Source: Erythrobacter sp. (GTDB taxonomy: Bacteria; Pseudomonadota; Alphaproteobacteria; Sphingomonadales; Sphingomonadaceae). From it: a stretch of DNA of 33,367 nucleotides. The notes below the pieces were generated by a model. It was not told the origin of the DNA, ran no database searches, and was given only the letters and a program-made list of their open reading frames with translations. Every line of letters starts with the position of its first letter. Positions within the stretch are counted from its first letter, which is position 1. Where the stretch lies: contig PNKW01000032.1 in NCBI GenBank assembly GCA_013822695.1, positions 1 through 33,367 on the forward strand, given 5' to 3'. Positions 1 to 9,549 of the stretch are shown piece by piece. Both the position numbers and the translations under genes were made by a program.

Positions 1-322
1 CGTTCACCACCAGGATCGCGCCGTCCATCTGGGCGGCACCGGTGATCATGTTCTTCACGTAGTCAGCGTGGCCCGGGCAGTCGACGTGCGCGTAGTGGCG
101 GGCAGCCGATTCGTACTCGACGTGCGCGGTCGAGATGGTGATGCCGCGCTCGCGCTCTTCCGGGGCCTTGTCGATGTTGGCGAAGTCCACGGCGCTGCCG
201 CCGTAGGTTTCAGCCATCACCTTGGTGATCGCCGCGGTCAGCGTGGTCTTGCCATGGTCAACGTGACCGATGGTGCCGATGTTGCAGTGCGGCTTATTCC
301 GCTGGAACTTTTCCTTGGCCAT
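1..322 (-). CDS. tuf: Elongation factor Tu, N-terminal part (cut by window edge)
   Basis: EF-Tu carries aminoacyl-tRNA to the ribosome as a GTP complex in the cytoplasm. About 107 N-terminal residues are visible. They start [20 protein letters not shown] and include the P-loop GHVDHGKT, the switch region with RGITI, and the G3 motif DCPGHADY; the gene runs off the left edge before the NKxD motif. The ATG at 322 is the canonical EF-Tu start. It is the last gene of the str operon, 94 bp downstream of fusA and on the same strand. Identification is near certain; whether the genome has a second tuf copy cannot be judged here. Confidence 0.97.
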   Translation of the reverse strand, partial: MAKEKFQRNKPHCNIGTIGHVDHGKTTLTAAITKVMAETYGGSAVDFANIDKAPEERERGITISTAHVEYESAARHYAHVDCPGHADYVKNMITGAAQMDGAILVVN

Positions 323-416
323 TTCTCTGGTGTACCTTCTTGAATGAAAATGTGTGTTCGCGGGAGAAAGGCAGCGCCCGCAGAATCAGGCGCCGCCCCT
401 AGACTGCTGAGGCAGC

Positions 417-2549
<2,133 letters not shown>

Positions 2550-2659
2550 ATCAGGTTCCTTGGATTGAGGGGGGCCGCCGGGTCGCGGGTTAGCCCCCAT
2601 ATAGGGAAGATTGTGACAGCCGGAAGACCTTGCGCCCCGGCTGCCCACAATCGCACGAG

Positions 2660-3130
2660 TTACCAGCGGTAGTGCGAGAAGGCGCGGTTCGCGTCCGCCA
2701 TGCGGTGCGTGTCCTCGCGCTTCTTCACCGCGTTGCCGCGGTTGTTCGCCGCATCGAGCAGCTCGCCCGACAGACGCGCCGCCATGGTCGTCTCGGGACG
2801 ACCGCGCGCGGCGGTGATCAGCCAGCGGATCGCGAGCGCCTGGGCACGCTCGGGACGCACTTCCACAGGCACCTGATAGGTCGCACCACCGACACGGCGG
2901 CTGCGCACTTCGACCTGCGGCTTCACATTGTTGAGCGCATCATGGAACAGCTGGATCGGATCGGCCTTGGCCTTGCTCTCCACCGTGGCGAGCGCGCCAT
3001 AGACGATCTTCTCGGCAACAGCCTTCTTACCATCGAGCATGAGGTTGTTCATGAACTTCGACAGGATCTGATCCCCGTACTGAGGATCGGGCAGGATGAC
3101 CCGCTTTTCGGGACGACGACGACGTGACAT
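2660..3130 (-). CDS. rpsG: 30S ribosomal protein S7
   Basis: S7 is the 156-residue primary 16S rRNA binding protein that nucleates assembly of the 30S head. It starts [10 protein letters not shown] at the ATG at 3130, with an AAGGAG Shine-Dalgarno about 8 bases upstream. It contains the family signature DPQYGD, the conserved [12 protein letters not shown] and the C-terminal [18 protein letters not shown]. Length and content are standard. It is the second gene of the str operon, 144 bp after rpsL. In E. coli, S7 represses its own translation by binding the rpsL-rpsG intercistronic mRNA, and the corresponding interval here is unusually rich in inverted repeats. Confidence 0.98.
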   Translation of the reverse strand: MSRRRRPEKRVILPDPQYGDQILSKFMNNLMLDGKKAVAEKIVYGALATVESKAKADPIQLFHDALNNVKPQVEVRSRRVGGATYQVPVEVRPERAQALAIRWLITAARGRPETTMAARLSGELLDAANNRGNAVKKREDTHRMADANRAFSHYRW

Positions 3131-3137
3131 GCTTTTA

Positions 3138-3150
3138 ACTCCTTCGGAGT
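3138..3150 (-). promoter_or_regulatory. rpsG Shine-Dalgarno inside a small hairpin
   Basis: On the mRNA (minus) strand the rpsG ribosome binding site lies in ACTCC-GAA-GGAGT. This is a perfect 5-bp stem with a 3-base loop that pairs the GGAG core. Directly upstream sits a second perfect 8-bp stem with a 4-base loop (3153-3172). The structure could limit S7 initiation. The pairing is seen in the sequence; a regulatory role is inferred. Confidence 0.5.
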
Positions 3151-3176
3151 GCGGCGAACCGTCCGGTTCGCCTTGC

Positions 3177-3253
3177 GGCTCCGGCCCGCTCCCCCTCCCG
3201 GCCACCCAGATGATGCCCCGTAGGGCGTCCGGGAGGGCGAGCGGTCCGGAGCC
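3177..3253. repeat. Long imperfect inverted repeat between rpsL and rpsG
   Basis: Arms of 25 bases at 3177-3201 and 3229-3253 are complementary except at two positions and enclose a 27-base loop. In the str mRNA this makes a strong GC-rich hairpin starting 21 bases after the rpsL stop. No T-run follows, so it does not look like a simple terminator. It may be an RNA processing or stability element, or part of an S7-binding structure. Confidence 0.75.
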
Positions 3254-3274
3254 GGACCTACCGCTGTTGAAACC

Positions 3275-3646
3275 TTACTTCGGACGCTTGGCGCCGTACT
3301 TCGAGCGCGACTGCTTGCGGTCCTTCACGCCCTGCGTGTCGAGCACGCCGCGAAGCACGTGATAGCGCACGCCCGGAAGGTCGCGCACACGCCCGCCGCG
3401 GATCAGCACCACCGAGTGCTCCTGCAGATTGTGGCCCTCGCCCGGGATGTAGCTGATGACTTCGCGCTGGTTGGTCAGGCGCACCTTGGCCACCTTGCGC
3501 AGCGCCGAGTTCGGCTTCTTCGGGGTCGTCGTGTAGACGCGGGTGCAGACACCGCGCTTCTGCGGGTTCTGTTCCATCGCAGGGACCTTGGACTTGGCCT
3601 TCTGCGGAACGCGGCCCTTGCGGACCAGCTGGTTGATCGTCGGCAT
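3275..3646 (-). CDS. rpsL: 30S ribosomal protein S12
   Basis: S12 is the 123-residue decoding-centre protein. It begins [12 protein letters not shown] and has the invariant [18 protein letters not shown] and [28 protein letters not shown] segments (cited here as landmarks). The two lysines whose substitution confers streptomycin resistance in other bacteria (equivalents of K43 and K88) are both present, so the protein should be wild type for drug sensitivity. It is the first gene of the str operon. The operon promoter must lie within the spacer to its right (3647-4046), but I could not assign convincing -35/-10 boxes. Confidence 0.98.
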   Translation of the reverse strand: MPTINQLVRKGRVPQKAKSKVPAMEQNPQKRGVCTRVYTTTPKKPNSALRKVAKVRLTNQREVISYIPGEGHNLQEHSVVLIRGGRVRDLPGVRYHVLRGVLDTQGVKDRKQSRSKYGAKRPK

Positions 3647-4046
3647 TCAGTTCTCACTTCACCTGCTCGACCCATCAGCAAAAGCAGGCACCGGTTTTGC
3701 GCCCGGATGGATCGAAGTTAAATGGTGACACCGGAACCGGACGATGGGGGGAGATTTTGCCTTGAACCGTCATCCCAGCGGAGTCGAAGACGGATCTTCG
3801 ATCCAACGCTGGGACCTAGGGCGACAAGCACGAAGCCTGCCGCAAAAGCTTCCAGCCCAAAGCCGGAAAAGACGTCCAAGCCGAAACGCTCCACCCACAT
3901 GGTCAGGCCCTTCGGCCACCGGGTTACTTTGACGGCTGCCCCTGTTGAGAGACGAGACCGCCAATGTTCAGCTCATTCCGAGAGGCACGCCCTCGGAGGA
4001 TGCGCGCCCTTAGGCGGGTTTGGGCGGGGGGTCAAGGGTGAGGGAT
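3647..4046. other. Spacer between str operon and the defence island
   Basis: This 400-bp interval has no recognisable gene. Open frames in it have low-complexity, repeat-derived translations and no family resemblance. It should contain the str operon promoter (minus strand). It also holds a hairpin repeat at 3773-3814 and, at about 3990-4020, GC-rich sequence with short runs complementary to each other. The left boundary of the low-GC island falls at about 4045. Confidence 0.5.
3773..3814. repeat. REP-like hairpin (TCCCAGCG...CGCTGGGA)
   Basis: Two nested perfect stems are visible: an outer stem TCCCAGCG (3773-3780) with CGCTGGGA (3807-3814), and an inner stem TCGAAGA (3784-3790) with TCTTCGA (3795-3801) around a CGGA loop. 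Extragenic palindromes beginning GTCATCCCAGCG are, from memory, common in sphingomonad genomes. It appears once in this window. Confidence 0.65.
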
Positions 4047-4253
4047 CTATCCAACACGGAAGATACCATGGGCGCGGACACGCCTGATTGCCTCTTCACG
4101 GATAGCCCGCGTCCGAAGGTCGACAAATTCGACAACTACCGAATTGGCGACTCTTGGTTTTACGGGATTGCCCGAAACCATATCGACGGCCTCACAAGAA
4201 GGTTGAGCGAAGTCGAAGACATATTGAACCACGTCCCGGCCCTCACGGTTCAT
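4047..4253 (-). CDS. Small protein coupled to the deaminase gene
   Basis: I do not recognise this 68-residue protein. It starts MNREGRDVVQYVFDFAQ at the ATG at 4253, preceded by a strong GGGGAG Shine-Dalgarno about 6 bases upstream. An in-frame upstream ATG at 4277 lies only 2 bases after the deaminase stop and would add 8 residues. The C-terminal third is basic and probably helical (about residues 47-62, with TRAIREEAIRRVRAHG). It has no signal peptide and no membrane segment. Its strand, 26-bp spacing and ribosome binding site suggest co-translation with the defence deaminase, so it may be an accessory or regulatory partner. It could still be a chance frame, but the placed ribosome site argues against that. 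Confidence 0.6.
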   Translation of the reverse strand: MNREGRDVVQYVFDFAQPSCEAVDMVSGNPVKPRVANSVVVEFVDLRTRAIREEAIRRVRAHGIFRVG

Positions 4254-4279
4254 GGCAATCTCTCCCCACCGATTCATGT

Positions 4280-5830
4280 TCAGACAGTGTGCTCCTTCTC
4301 CGCCAAATCCGCAATCACTTTGTCTTCGTAGTTGCTCTTAGCATCAAGCGGAACGCGGAACACGGGCAAAGCCTCCTCACGCGGGATTCTCACGAGCTTT
4401 CCAGCGCCTTTCCGGTCACGAGAGGTCAGAAAGATCTTGAAATAGATCGACGGAGCCACTCCATCGTATTGACGAAAAAGAACTTTATCCGGCTCATCGG
4501 GAACCTCAGTAATGGCGTCACTGTGGAGCTTTAGAGCGAGACTTTTCTTATACGGCTTAATATACACTACTTCTTTTATGCCGGCGGCTACGATATGGCG
4601 TGCACAATTATGGCAGGGATACGTATTGGTAAACAATGTTGCCCCGACAAGAGAATGCTTTCCCTCACGAGCAACCGATAATATCGCTTCCATTTCAGCA
4701 TGGATGGAACGAGAAAATTCGATTAGTGATTTTACATCAGTGCGATTTACCGCACCCTCTATGGTCTTTTTTTTCGCCGCATCAGCGCCTTCTATCTTTG
4801 CAACCTCCTCGACAACCTGAGATATTATTCTTTTTTTATTCTGATCGTTATGACAAACGCCGCCCGACCAATTATGGCACCTCATATCGCCGTCTTTGAA
4901 ATCCTTTGCTCTTTCATCGAAAATTCGACGATCATCTTCGCTGTACAACCCGCCGCCGAATTTCGGGACATCGTTCCATCCAATCGCGATGAGCTCACCT
5001 GAACTCGAGACGATCGACGCTCCTACTTGGCGAGACATACATGCAGATTTCGCAGCCGCTGATTCAGCTTTATACATGGTTGATTCACGAAGGGTTGGCG
5101 TCCTGACGCCGATATCAAAGATCAACTCAAGAAAGCGATTCACCGCCTCGTCAATTTCGACCTCACGTCTGTCATTGCAAATGAAAAAGTCAGCCTCCAC
5201 GAAGACCTTTCGCGTGTCCTGTCCGAATGTCATGACCTCCTCCTGATCGCGGCTCATAACTTTGATCCGCTCATCATCAGGAAATCCGAGATCCTTTAAG
5301 CGCTGATCGCGAATTTTATCAGGGGCAAAAATTCCAATCACAATTAGCGTGTCGCCATATATTGAACGCAGCAATTCGAGCTCTTCCATATGTTTTATTG
5401 AGTCGATTATATACGCACGACGGCCAGGCAACTCCACATCACCATCGTACCCCCCTCTTTCCTTCCTGAAGATATGAATCTTTTCAATTGTTTTTTCTAC
5501 GAGATAATTATTTCCGAATTTTTGCCTCAATTCATTTCCTAGATCCTGCATCTTACTGACGTAAGTTGCTGAATTCCGATTTTTCGGCGCTTCTTTACCT
5601 AAAAGCGGTGCTTTCTCTTTTATGACATCGCTTGGTCTCAGGATCGGTGGACATTCATACTTATACGGACCAGTGAGCTTCTCGCGAATGAGATTTGCTG
5701 TGGTCGACACACCTGACCCTACCGGGCCAACAAGCGCAAAGACGAGCTCGGACGAAAGGCGATCCTTGATGCTTTCAGCCACTCCGGTCTGTGGGGCTGA
5801 GAAAACTGATTTTTGCGGGCTCGAAGCCAT
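4280..5830 (-). CDS. P-loop NTPase-deoxycytidylate deaminase fusion (AvcD/dCTP deaminase-type anti-phage protein)
   Basis: This 516-residue protein has the two-domain layout of AvcD and related phage-defence deaminases, which deaminate dCTP/dCMP during infection and starve the phage of cytosine nucleotides. The N-terminal half has the Walker A motif GPVGSGVS (residues 35-42) and a kinase-like fold. The C-terminal half is a zinc deaminase with HAE at 377-379 (H377 zinc ligand, E379 proton shuttle) and PCHNC with C406 and C409. An extra CH...CH cluster lies at about 318-327. I chose the ATG at 5830 because GGAAG lies upstream; an in-frame GTG at 5905 would add 25 residues. Base composition (T/A-rich, A/T in third positions) contrasts sharply with neighbours, a sign of horizontal acquisition. 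All catalytic residues look intact. The family call is firm; the defence role is inferred from homology of architecture. Confidence 0.85.
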   Translation of the reverse strand: MASSPQKSVFSAPQTGVAESIKDRLSSELVFALVGPVGSGVSTTANLIREKLTGPYKYECPPILRPSDVIKEKAPLLGKEAPKNRNSATYVSKMQDLGNELRQKFGNNYLVEKTIEKIHIFRKERGGYDGDVELPGRRAYIIDSIKHMEELELLRSIYGDTLIVIGIFAPDKIRDQRLKDLGFPDDERIKVMSRDQEEVMTFGQDTRKVFVEADFFICNDRREVEIDEAVNRFLELIFDIGVRTPTLRESTMYKAESAAAKSACMSRQVGASIVSSSGELIAIGWNDVPKFGGGLYSEDDRRIFDERAKDFKDGDMRCHNWSGGVCHNDQNKKRIISQVVEEVAKIEGADAAKKKTIEGAVNRTDVKSLIEFSRSIHAEMEAILSVAREGKHSLVGATLFTNTYPCHNCARHIVAAGIKEVVYIKPYKKSLALKLHSDAITEVPDEPDKVLFRQYDGVAPSIYFKIFLTSRDRKGAGKLVRIPREEALPVFRVPLDAKSNYEDKVIADLAEKEHTV

Positions 5831-6040
5831 TTTTGAAACTTCCACTTTTCTGACAAGCGCGGTCAAGTGATACGAGTTGCCCACCCGTTGCAAGTGTACA
5901 GGCACGATTCCGCTGTGGACTGGTATACGACCAGACGTCGCACTGTCGACATCTTCGATAGCCCTCCTCGGAGCAATATTGGCTACCTCAATTTAACTAA
6001 AGCAGATCAAGTCTCCCATAAACATTGGGAGACGAAAGCT
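5831..6040 (-). promoter_or_regulatory. Leader of the deaminase gene with a strong hairpin; possible AvcI-like RNA
   Basis: These 210 bases upstream of the deaminase share its lower GC content and end where the GC-rich spacer resumes. At 6011-6033 there is a perfect 8-bp stem, GTCTCCCA / TGGGAGAC, with a 7-base loop. In the Vibrio AvcID system a small RNA (AvcI) encoded upstream of avcD inhibits the deaminase, and this leader is the right place and size for an analogue. No sequence similarity was tested. Confidence 0.35.
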
Positions 6041-6764
6041 GAACTGACGCAACCCTCCCCACGTCCCCGAGTCACCTTCCGTGGCCCTGCCGAGGACCGG
6101 CGCGTTCGGGTCTGCCCTCTGTTCCACGCGATCGAGGGCGGTTTGTGGGGCCGGCGGTTTGCCACCGGCAGGGCGGGGTTGGACGCGGGGGTTGGTGGCT
6201 CCCCTCTTTCGTCGTTGCGAGCCGAAGGCGAAGCAACCCATGGCCTGCCCTCGCCCAATGCCGCTCCCTCGGTCCATGGGTTGCCGCCCCCGGATCAAGT
6301 CCGGGGTCGCAATGACGCGGTGAGGGTTGCGGCAGGCGCCGACATCTCTGCGTCTCTGCTTCCTCTGCGGTCTCTGCGTGAAACCCTTGCTCCTCCCCTC
6401 GCGCTGCCCGCTTCGTGTCTTTGTGTGAGCCCAAGGAAGCGGGGCCCCGGGTCAAGCCCGGGGAGACGAAAAGGGGGGACGGACGCTGCCCTCTCCCCTC
6501 CGCGAGTTATTTGTTGGCGCCCTCAGGCGCCGGGCGCAGCGCGTCCGCGCTGCTTGGCTTTCCTCGCATAAGCTCGGGCGCGCGTTCGCGCTTGCGGCGG
6601 CTTCGCCGCCGTTGCTGTGGCAAACGCACCGTTTGTGGCTCCGCGCCCACCCCTAACCCCTCCCGCGGGCGGGAGGGGGACTGGTCGCGCTTCTTCCCTC
6701 CCGCTTGCGGGAGGGGAGAAAAGGTTTTCCTACTCGCCCGAAACCTGCAATCTCCTCGCGCGCC
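6041..6764. repeat. Gene-free, repeat-rich GC spacer
   Basis: About 720 bp without a credible gene. It carries dispersed palindromic motifs: CCCCGGATCAAGTCCGGGG at about 6288-6306 and CCCCGGGTCAAGCCCGGGG at about 6442-6460, two related palindromes. It also has a GTCTCTGCGT-like stretch near 6345-6380. At 6657-6678 and 6696-6715 it carries two CCCTCCCGC / GCGGGAGGG hairpins of the REP-like family seen elsewhere in this window. It reads as extragenic repeat accumulation at the edge of the defence island. Confidence 0.6.
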
Positions 6765-7310
6765 ATGACCGATGAACGCGCGCCCTCCCCCGACCCCACC
6801 CCCGAGCCGCTGCTCGTCAACACGCGCAAGCACCCGCGGCAGGCGACCTCGCGCACGGCGTTTCGGGAGGAGCTCTTTCCCGAGGACGACCCGCTGCTCG
6901 ACTTCCTGCCCTATTGCCACAAGCGCCCGCGCGGCAATTCGATCACGCCCGAGGTGCAGCGCGCCTTCATCTACCACCTCGCCGCGAGCGGGATTGTCAA
7001 GCAGGCGGCGACCAAGGTCGGCAAGAGCCTCGAGGCGCTCTACAAGCTGCGCGACAGGCCCGGCGCGGAGGATTTCCGGCGGGCGTGGCGCGAGGCGCTC
7101 GAGTGGGGGCGAATGCGGCTCGAGGATTGCGCGATGGAGCGGGCGATCCACGAGGGCGCGCATAATCCGCGCGCCAATTCGATGATCTGCTTCGTGATCA
7201 AGCACCGCTCGCAGCACATGGTCGACGCGCGGTTCGTGAAGCCCGGCCACTGGCTCTACGAACGCATCCGCCACGAGATCACCGGCGAATGGGGCGAGGA
7301 GGAGGAATAA
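6765..7310 (+). CDS. HTH protein, phage terminase small-subunit-like
   Basis: A 181-residue cytoplasmic protein starting MTDERAPSPDPTPEP. The first 40 residues are Pro-rich and probably disordered. Residues about 65-110 form a helix-turn-helix (ITPEVQRAFIYHLAASG...VKQAATKVGKSLEALYKLR) followed by an alpha-helical segment with FRRAWREALEWG. This arrangement resembles terminase small-subunit-like or homeodomain-like DNA-binding proteins that occur as stand-alone genes in alphaproteobacterial chromosomes. No terminase large subunit or other phage gene is nearby, so a packaging role is unlikely. The specific function is unknown. It has no clear Shine-Dalgarno and faces the LysR gene tail-to-tail. 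Confidence 0.65.
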   Translation: MTDERAPSPDPTPEPLLVNTRKHPRQATSRTAFREELFPEDDPLLDFLPYCHKRPRGNSITPEVQRAFIYHLAASGIVKQAATKVGKSLEALYKLRDRPGAEDFRRAWREALEWGRMRLEDCAMERAIHEGAHNPRANSMICFVIKHRSQHMVDARFVKPGHWLYERIRHEITGEWGEEEE

Positions 7311-7418
7311 CGTCCTCCCCTCCTTTTCAAAGGAGGGGATCGAGGGGTGGTTGCGCGGCGCGCAGCGTCGCGCCCGGCTCGGCACCACCCCCAACCCCCT
7401 CCTCTCAAGAGGAGGGGG
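7311..7418. repeat. Inverted pair of REP-like hairpins between convergent genes
   Basis: One hairpin, CCCCTCCTTT / AAAGGAGGGG, lies at 7317-7338. Another, CCCCCTCCTCT / AGAGGAGGGGG, lies at 7395-7418. Between them GGGGTGGT (7344-7351) can pair with ACCACCCC (7384-7391), so the whole unit is an inverted dimer. It fills the gap between two convergent genes and abuts the LysR stop codon. It may act as a bidirectional end-of-transcript structure although a T-run is missing. Confidence 0.7.
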
Positions 7419-8207
7419 CTACTGCGCCAAGAACCCCACCAGCGCCCTGACCTTCTTGCTGCGCCATTGCGGCGGCGGGGCGAGCAGCCAATAGGCGCGG
7501 GCGGCGGGCTCGGGCGCGGTGAGGGCTTCGAGCTGGCCGCGTGCGATCGCGCCCTCGGCCAGCGCCAGCGGGAGGATCGTGCGGCCCATCCCGGCAAGCG
7601 CCGAGGCGAGCGCCTGTCCGGGGCTGCCGGCGCGGATGCAGGGGTTGACGCCCTCGGGCAGGGTCATGCCGGGCCAGTCGATCCACGCGTCGCGATACTG
7701 CGGCGCGGCGACGGTGACGCGCAACGCCGGGGCGAGCTGGACGCCCTGGAGGTCGCCCGGCCCGTCGGCAAGGCGGATCGCGAGATCGAGATTGGCCTCG
7801 GTGAAGTCGGCATGCTCGTCGGGGGCGAGGATGTACTGGACGCCCGGGGTGCCGGCCTGGAACACCGCAAGGCGCGGGGCGAGCCACTCGGCGTAGAATT
7901 CGCGCGGGACCGCGATGGTGTAGCGGTCGGAGGACTGGCCGGCCTGCATCGCGGCGACGCTCTCCTCGAAGCGCAGGAAGCCCTCGCGCAAGGGATCGAG
8001 CCCGGCCTCGCCCTCGGGCGTCAGTTCGAGCCCCTTGGAGGTGCGGCGGAACAGGACGACGCCGAGCACGTCCTCCAACGCGCGGATCTGCTGGCCGACG
8101 GCGGCGGGCGTGACCGCAAGCTCGTCCGCAGCGCGGGTGAAGGAGAGGTGCCGCGCGGCGGCGTCGAACACGCGCAGGGCGTTGAGGGGCAGATGGGTGC
8201 GCTTCAC
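7419..8207 (-). CDS. LysR-type regulator, GcvA-like
   Basis: A 262-residue LysR regulator. It has the N-terminal winged HTH (LPLNALRVFDAAARHLSFTRAADELAVTPAAVGQQIRALED as landmark start and end residues, about 5-45), then LGVVLFRRTSKGLELTPEG and a periplasmic-binding-type effector domain. The HTH sequence resembles the GcvA/AmpR branch. I prefer the GTG at 8207 (VKRTHLPLNAL) because LysR proteins begin shortly before this motif; an ATG at 8243 would add 12 residues. No divergently transcribed target adjoins it; apaG lies upstream on the same strand 39 bp away. The target and effector are unknown. Confidence 0.85.
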   Translation of the reverse strand: MKRTHLPLNALRVFDAAARHLSFTRAADELAVTPAAVGQQIRALEDVLGVVLFRRTSKGLELTPEGEAGLDPLREGFLRFEESVAAMQAGQSSDRYTIAVPREFYAEWLAPRLAVFQAGTPGVQYILAPDEHADFTEANLDLAIRLADGPGDLQGVQLAPALRVTVAAPQYRDAWIDWPGMTLPEGVNPCIRAGSPGQALASALAGMGRTILPLALAEGAIARGQLEALTAPEPAARAYWLLAPPPQWRSKKVRALVGFLAQ

Positions 8208-8246
8208 GGCCCGTGAGTTAGGACGGCCCGCGCCGCCCCGCAAGCC

Positions 8247-8660
8247 TTAGCGCGGCGTGCGGCCTTCCGCGGTCTCGGGCGCAGTCAGCGGGAAGAAGGG
8301 GATGCGCACCTCGCAGCGCGACCCGTCGGCACGCTCGAAGGTGTAGAAGCCCTCCATCGAGCCGAACGGCGTGGTCAGCGGGCAGCCCGAGACGTAGTCG
8401 TGGCTCTGGCCGGGCTGGAGCAGCGGCTGTTCGCCCACCACGCCCTCGCCATCGACATGGTTGACCATCCCGCGCCCGTCAGTGATGCGCCAGTGGCGGG
8501 TGCGCAGGCGCAAGGCCTCGTGCGAGGCGTTCTCGATGCGGATGTGATAGACCCAGAACCACTTGCCCGCCTCCGGATGCGACTGCTCCGGCAGGTAGTT
8601 GACGGCGACCCTGACGGTGACCCCGTCGGTGGTGGCGGCGTGCTGGAAGAATTCTTTCAT
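8247..8660 (-). CDS. apaG: ApaG domain protein (Co2+/Mg2+ efflux-associated)
   Basis: A 137-residue protein with the ApaG (DUF525) beta-sandwich fold. It has the diagnostic FWVYHIRIEN, RHWRITDG and CPLTTPFGSMEGFYTF segments. ApaG-type proteins are associated with cobalt resistance and magnesium handling in enterics, but the molecular activity is poorly defined. The start at 8660 follows a GGGGG run about 6 bases upstream. The C-terminal tail after PFFPLTAPE is variable. Here it is not next to ksgA or apaH as in E. coli but next to a LysR gene, and it is divergent from the dipeptidase gene. Confidence 0.92.
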   Translation of the reverse strand: MKEFFQHAATTDGVTVRVAVNYLPEQSHPEAGKWFWVYHIRIENASHEALRLRTRHWRITDGRGMVNHVDGEGVVGEQPLLQPGQSHDYVSGCPLTTPFGSMEGFYTFERADGSRCEVRIPFFPLTAPETAEGRTPR

Positions 8661-8800
8661 GTCGCCCCCAAGTTAACGATTCTGCGTGCGCTCACAAGAG
8701 GCTCAACGCGCTTAATCCCAGCTGTATCCCGCAACTCGTCGGGTTTTCTCGTGAGCACGCATGGTTGCAGACAGGCGGAGCCTGGCATAGCCATGGGGCA

Positions 8801-9505
8801 ATGCCGCACCTGCCTTGTCTCCCCCAAGCCATCACGCGCCGCCGCGTTCTTGCCGGCATGGCGGCGGGCGTGCTGACCGGCTGCGCGGGGCGCGGCGCGG
8901 CGCTGCCACCCACGCTCGCGCTGCCCGTCGATCCCGCCGCGACCGCCACGCCCGACCTGGTCGACCTAGCGCGCTTCGATCCGCGGCTGCGGCTCGACAT
9001 CCGCTATGCCACCCCGGCCAACTTCATGGGGCGCGTGCTCTACCCCGTGGCCCGCGCGGTGGCGCAGCGCCCGGTGGCCGAGGCGCTCGCGAAGGTGCAG
9101 ACCCGCGCCGAGGCCGAGGGCTATGGCCTGCTCGTGTTCGACGCCTATCGCCCCTGGCGCATCACCCGGATGATGTGGGACGAGACCCCGCCCGACAAGC
9201 GCGAGTTCGTCGCCAACCCGGCTACCGGATCGCGCCACAACCGCGGCTGCTCGATCGATCTGTCGCTCCACCGCGGCGGCATCGAGGTCACCATGCCCAG
9301 CCCCTATGACGACTTCACCCCCGCCGCCTACCGCAGCAACAGCGCCGCCCCGCCCGAGGCGCTGCGCCTCAGCCGGTTGCTGGAGGAATGGATGGTGGCC
9401 GAGGGCTTCGTGCCGCTCGCCAACGAATGGTGGCACTACGACTGGGCCGAGTGGCGGCGCTATCCGGTCATGGACGTGCCGCTGGAGGCGGTGACGACGG
9501 GGTGA
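8801..9505 (+). CDS. VanX/DdpX-type D-Ala-D-Ala dipeptidase, predicted lipoprotein
   Basis: A 234-residue M15D-family zinc dipeptidase expected to cleave D-alanyl-D-alanine. The zinc and catalytic set is present: SRHNRGCSIDLSL supplies H146 and D153, EWWH supplies the base E209 and ligand H212, and YRPWR carries the substrate arginine near residue 117-120. The N-terminus has a twin-arginine-like RRRVLAGM (13-20) followed by a lipobox LTGC with Cys28. The mature enzyme is therefore predicted to be a membrane-anchored periplasmic lipoprotein, suited to recycling or salvage of peptidoglycan D-Ala-D-Ala. The ATG at 8801 is preferred; an in-frame TTG at 8765 would add 12 residues. No van ligase or regulator genes are nearby, so a vancomycin-resistance role is unlikely. 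Confidence 0.85.
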   Translation: MPHLPCLPQAITRRRVLAGMAAGVLTGCAGRGAALPPTLALPVDPAATATPDLVDLARFDPRLRLDIRYATPANFMGRVLYPVARAVAQRPVAEALAKVQTRAEAEGYGLLVFDAYRPWRITRMMWDETPPDKREFVANPATGSRHNRGCSIDLSLHRGGIEVTMPSPYDDFTPAAYRSNSAAPPEALRLSRLLEEWMVAEGFVPLANEWWHYDWAEWRRYPVMDVPLEAVTTG

Positions 9506-9549
9506 TCCGCCGGTTGCGCCGGGCGTCCGCCGACGTTAGCGAATGGCGC

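Noticed and set aside
3722..4087. A 121-codon plus-strand open frame upstream of rpsL
   Set aside because: Low-complexity translation across a hairpin repeat, no ribosome site, no known family.
5867..6571. A 234-codon plus-strand open frame in the repeat-rich spacer
   Set aside because: It covers palindromic repeats and shows no signal, domain or ribosome site.
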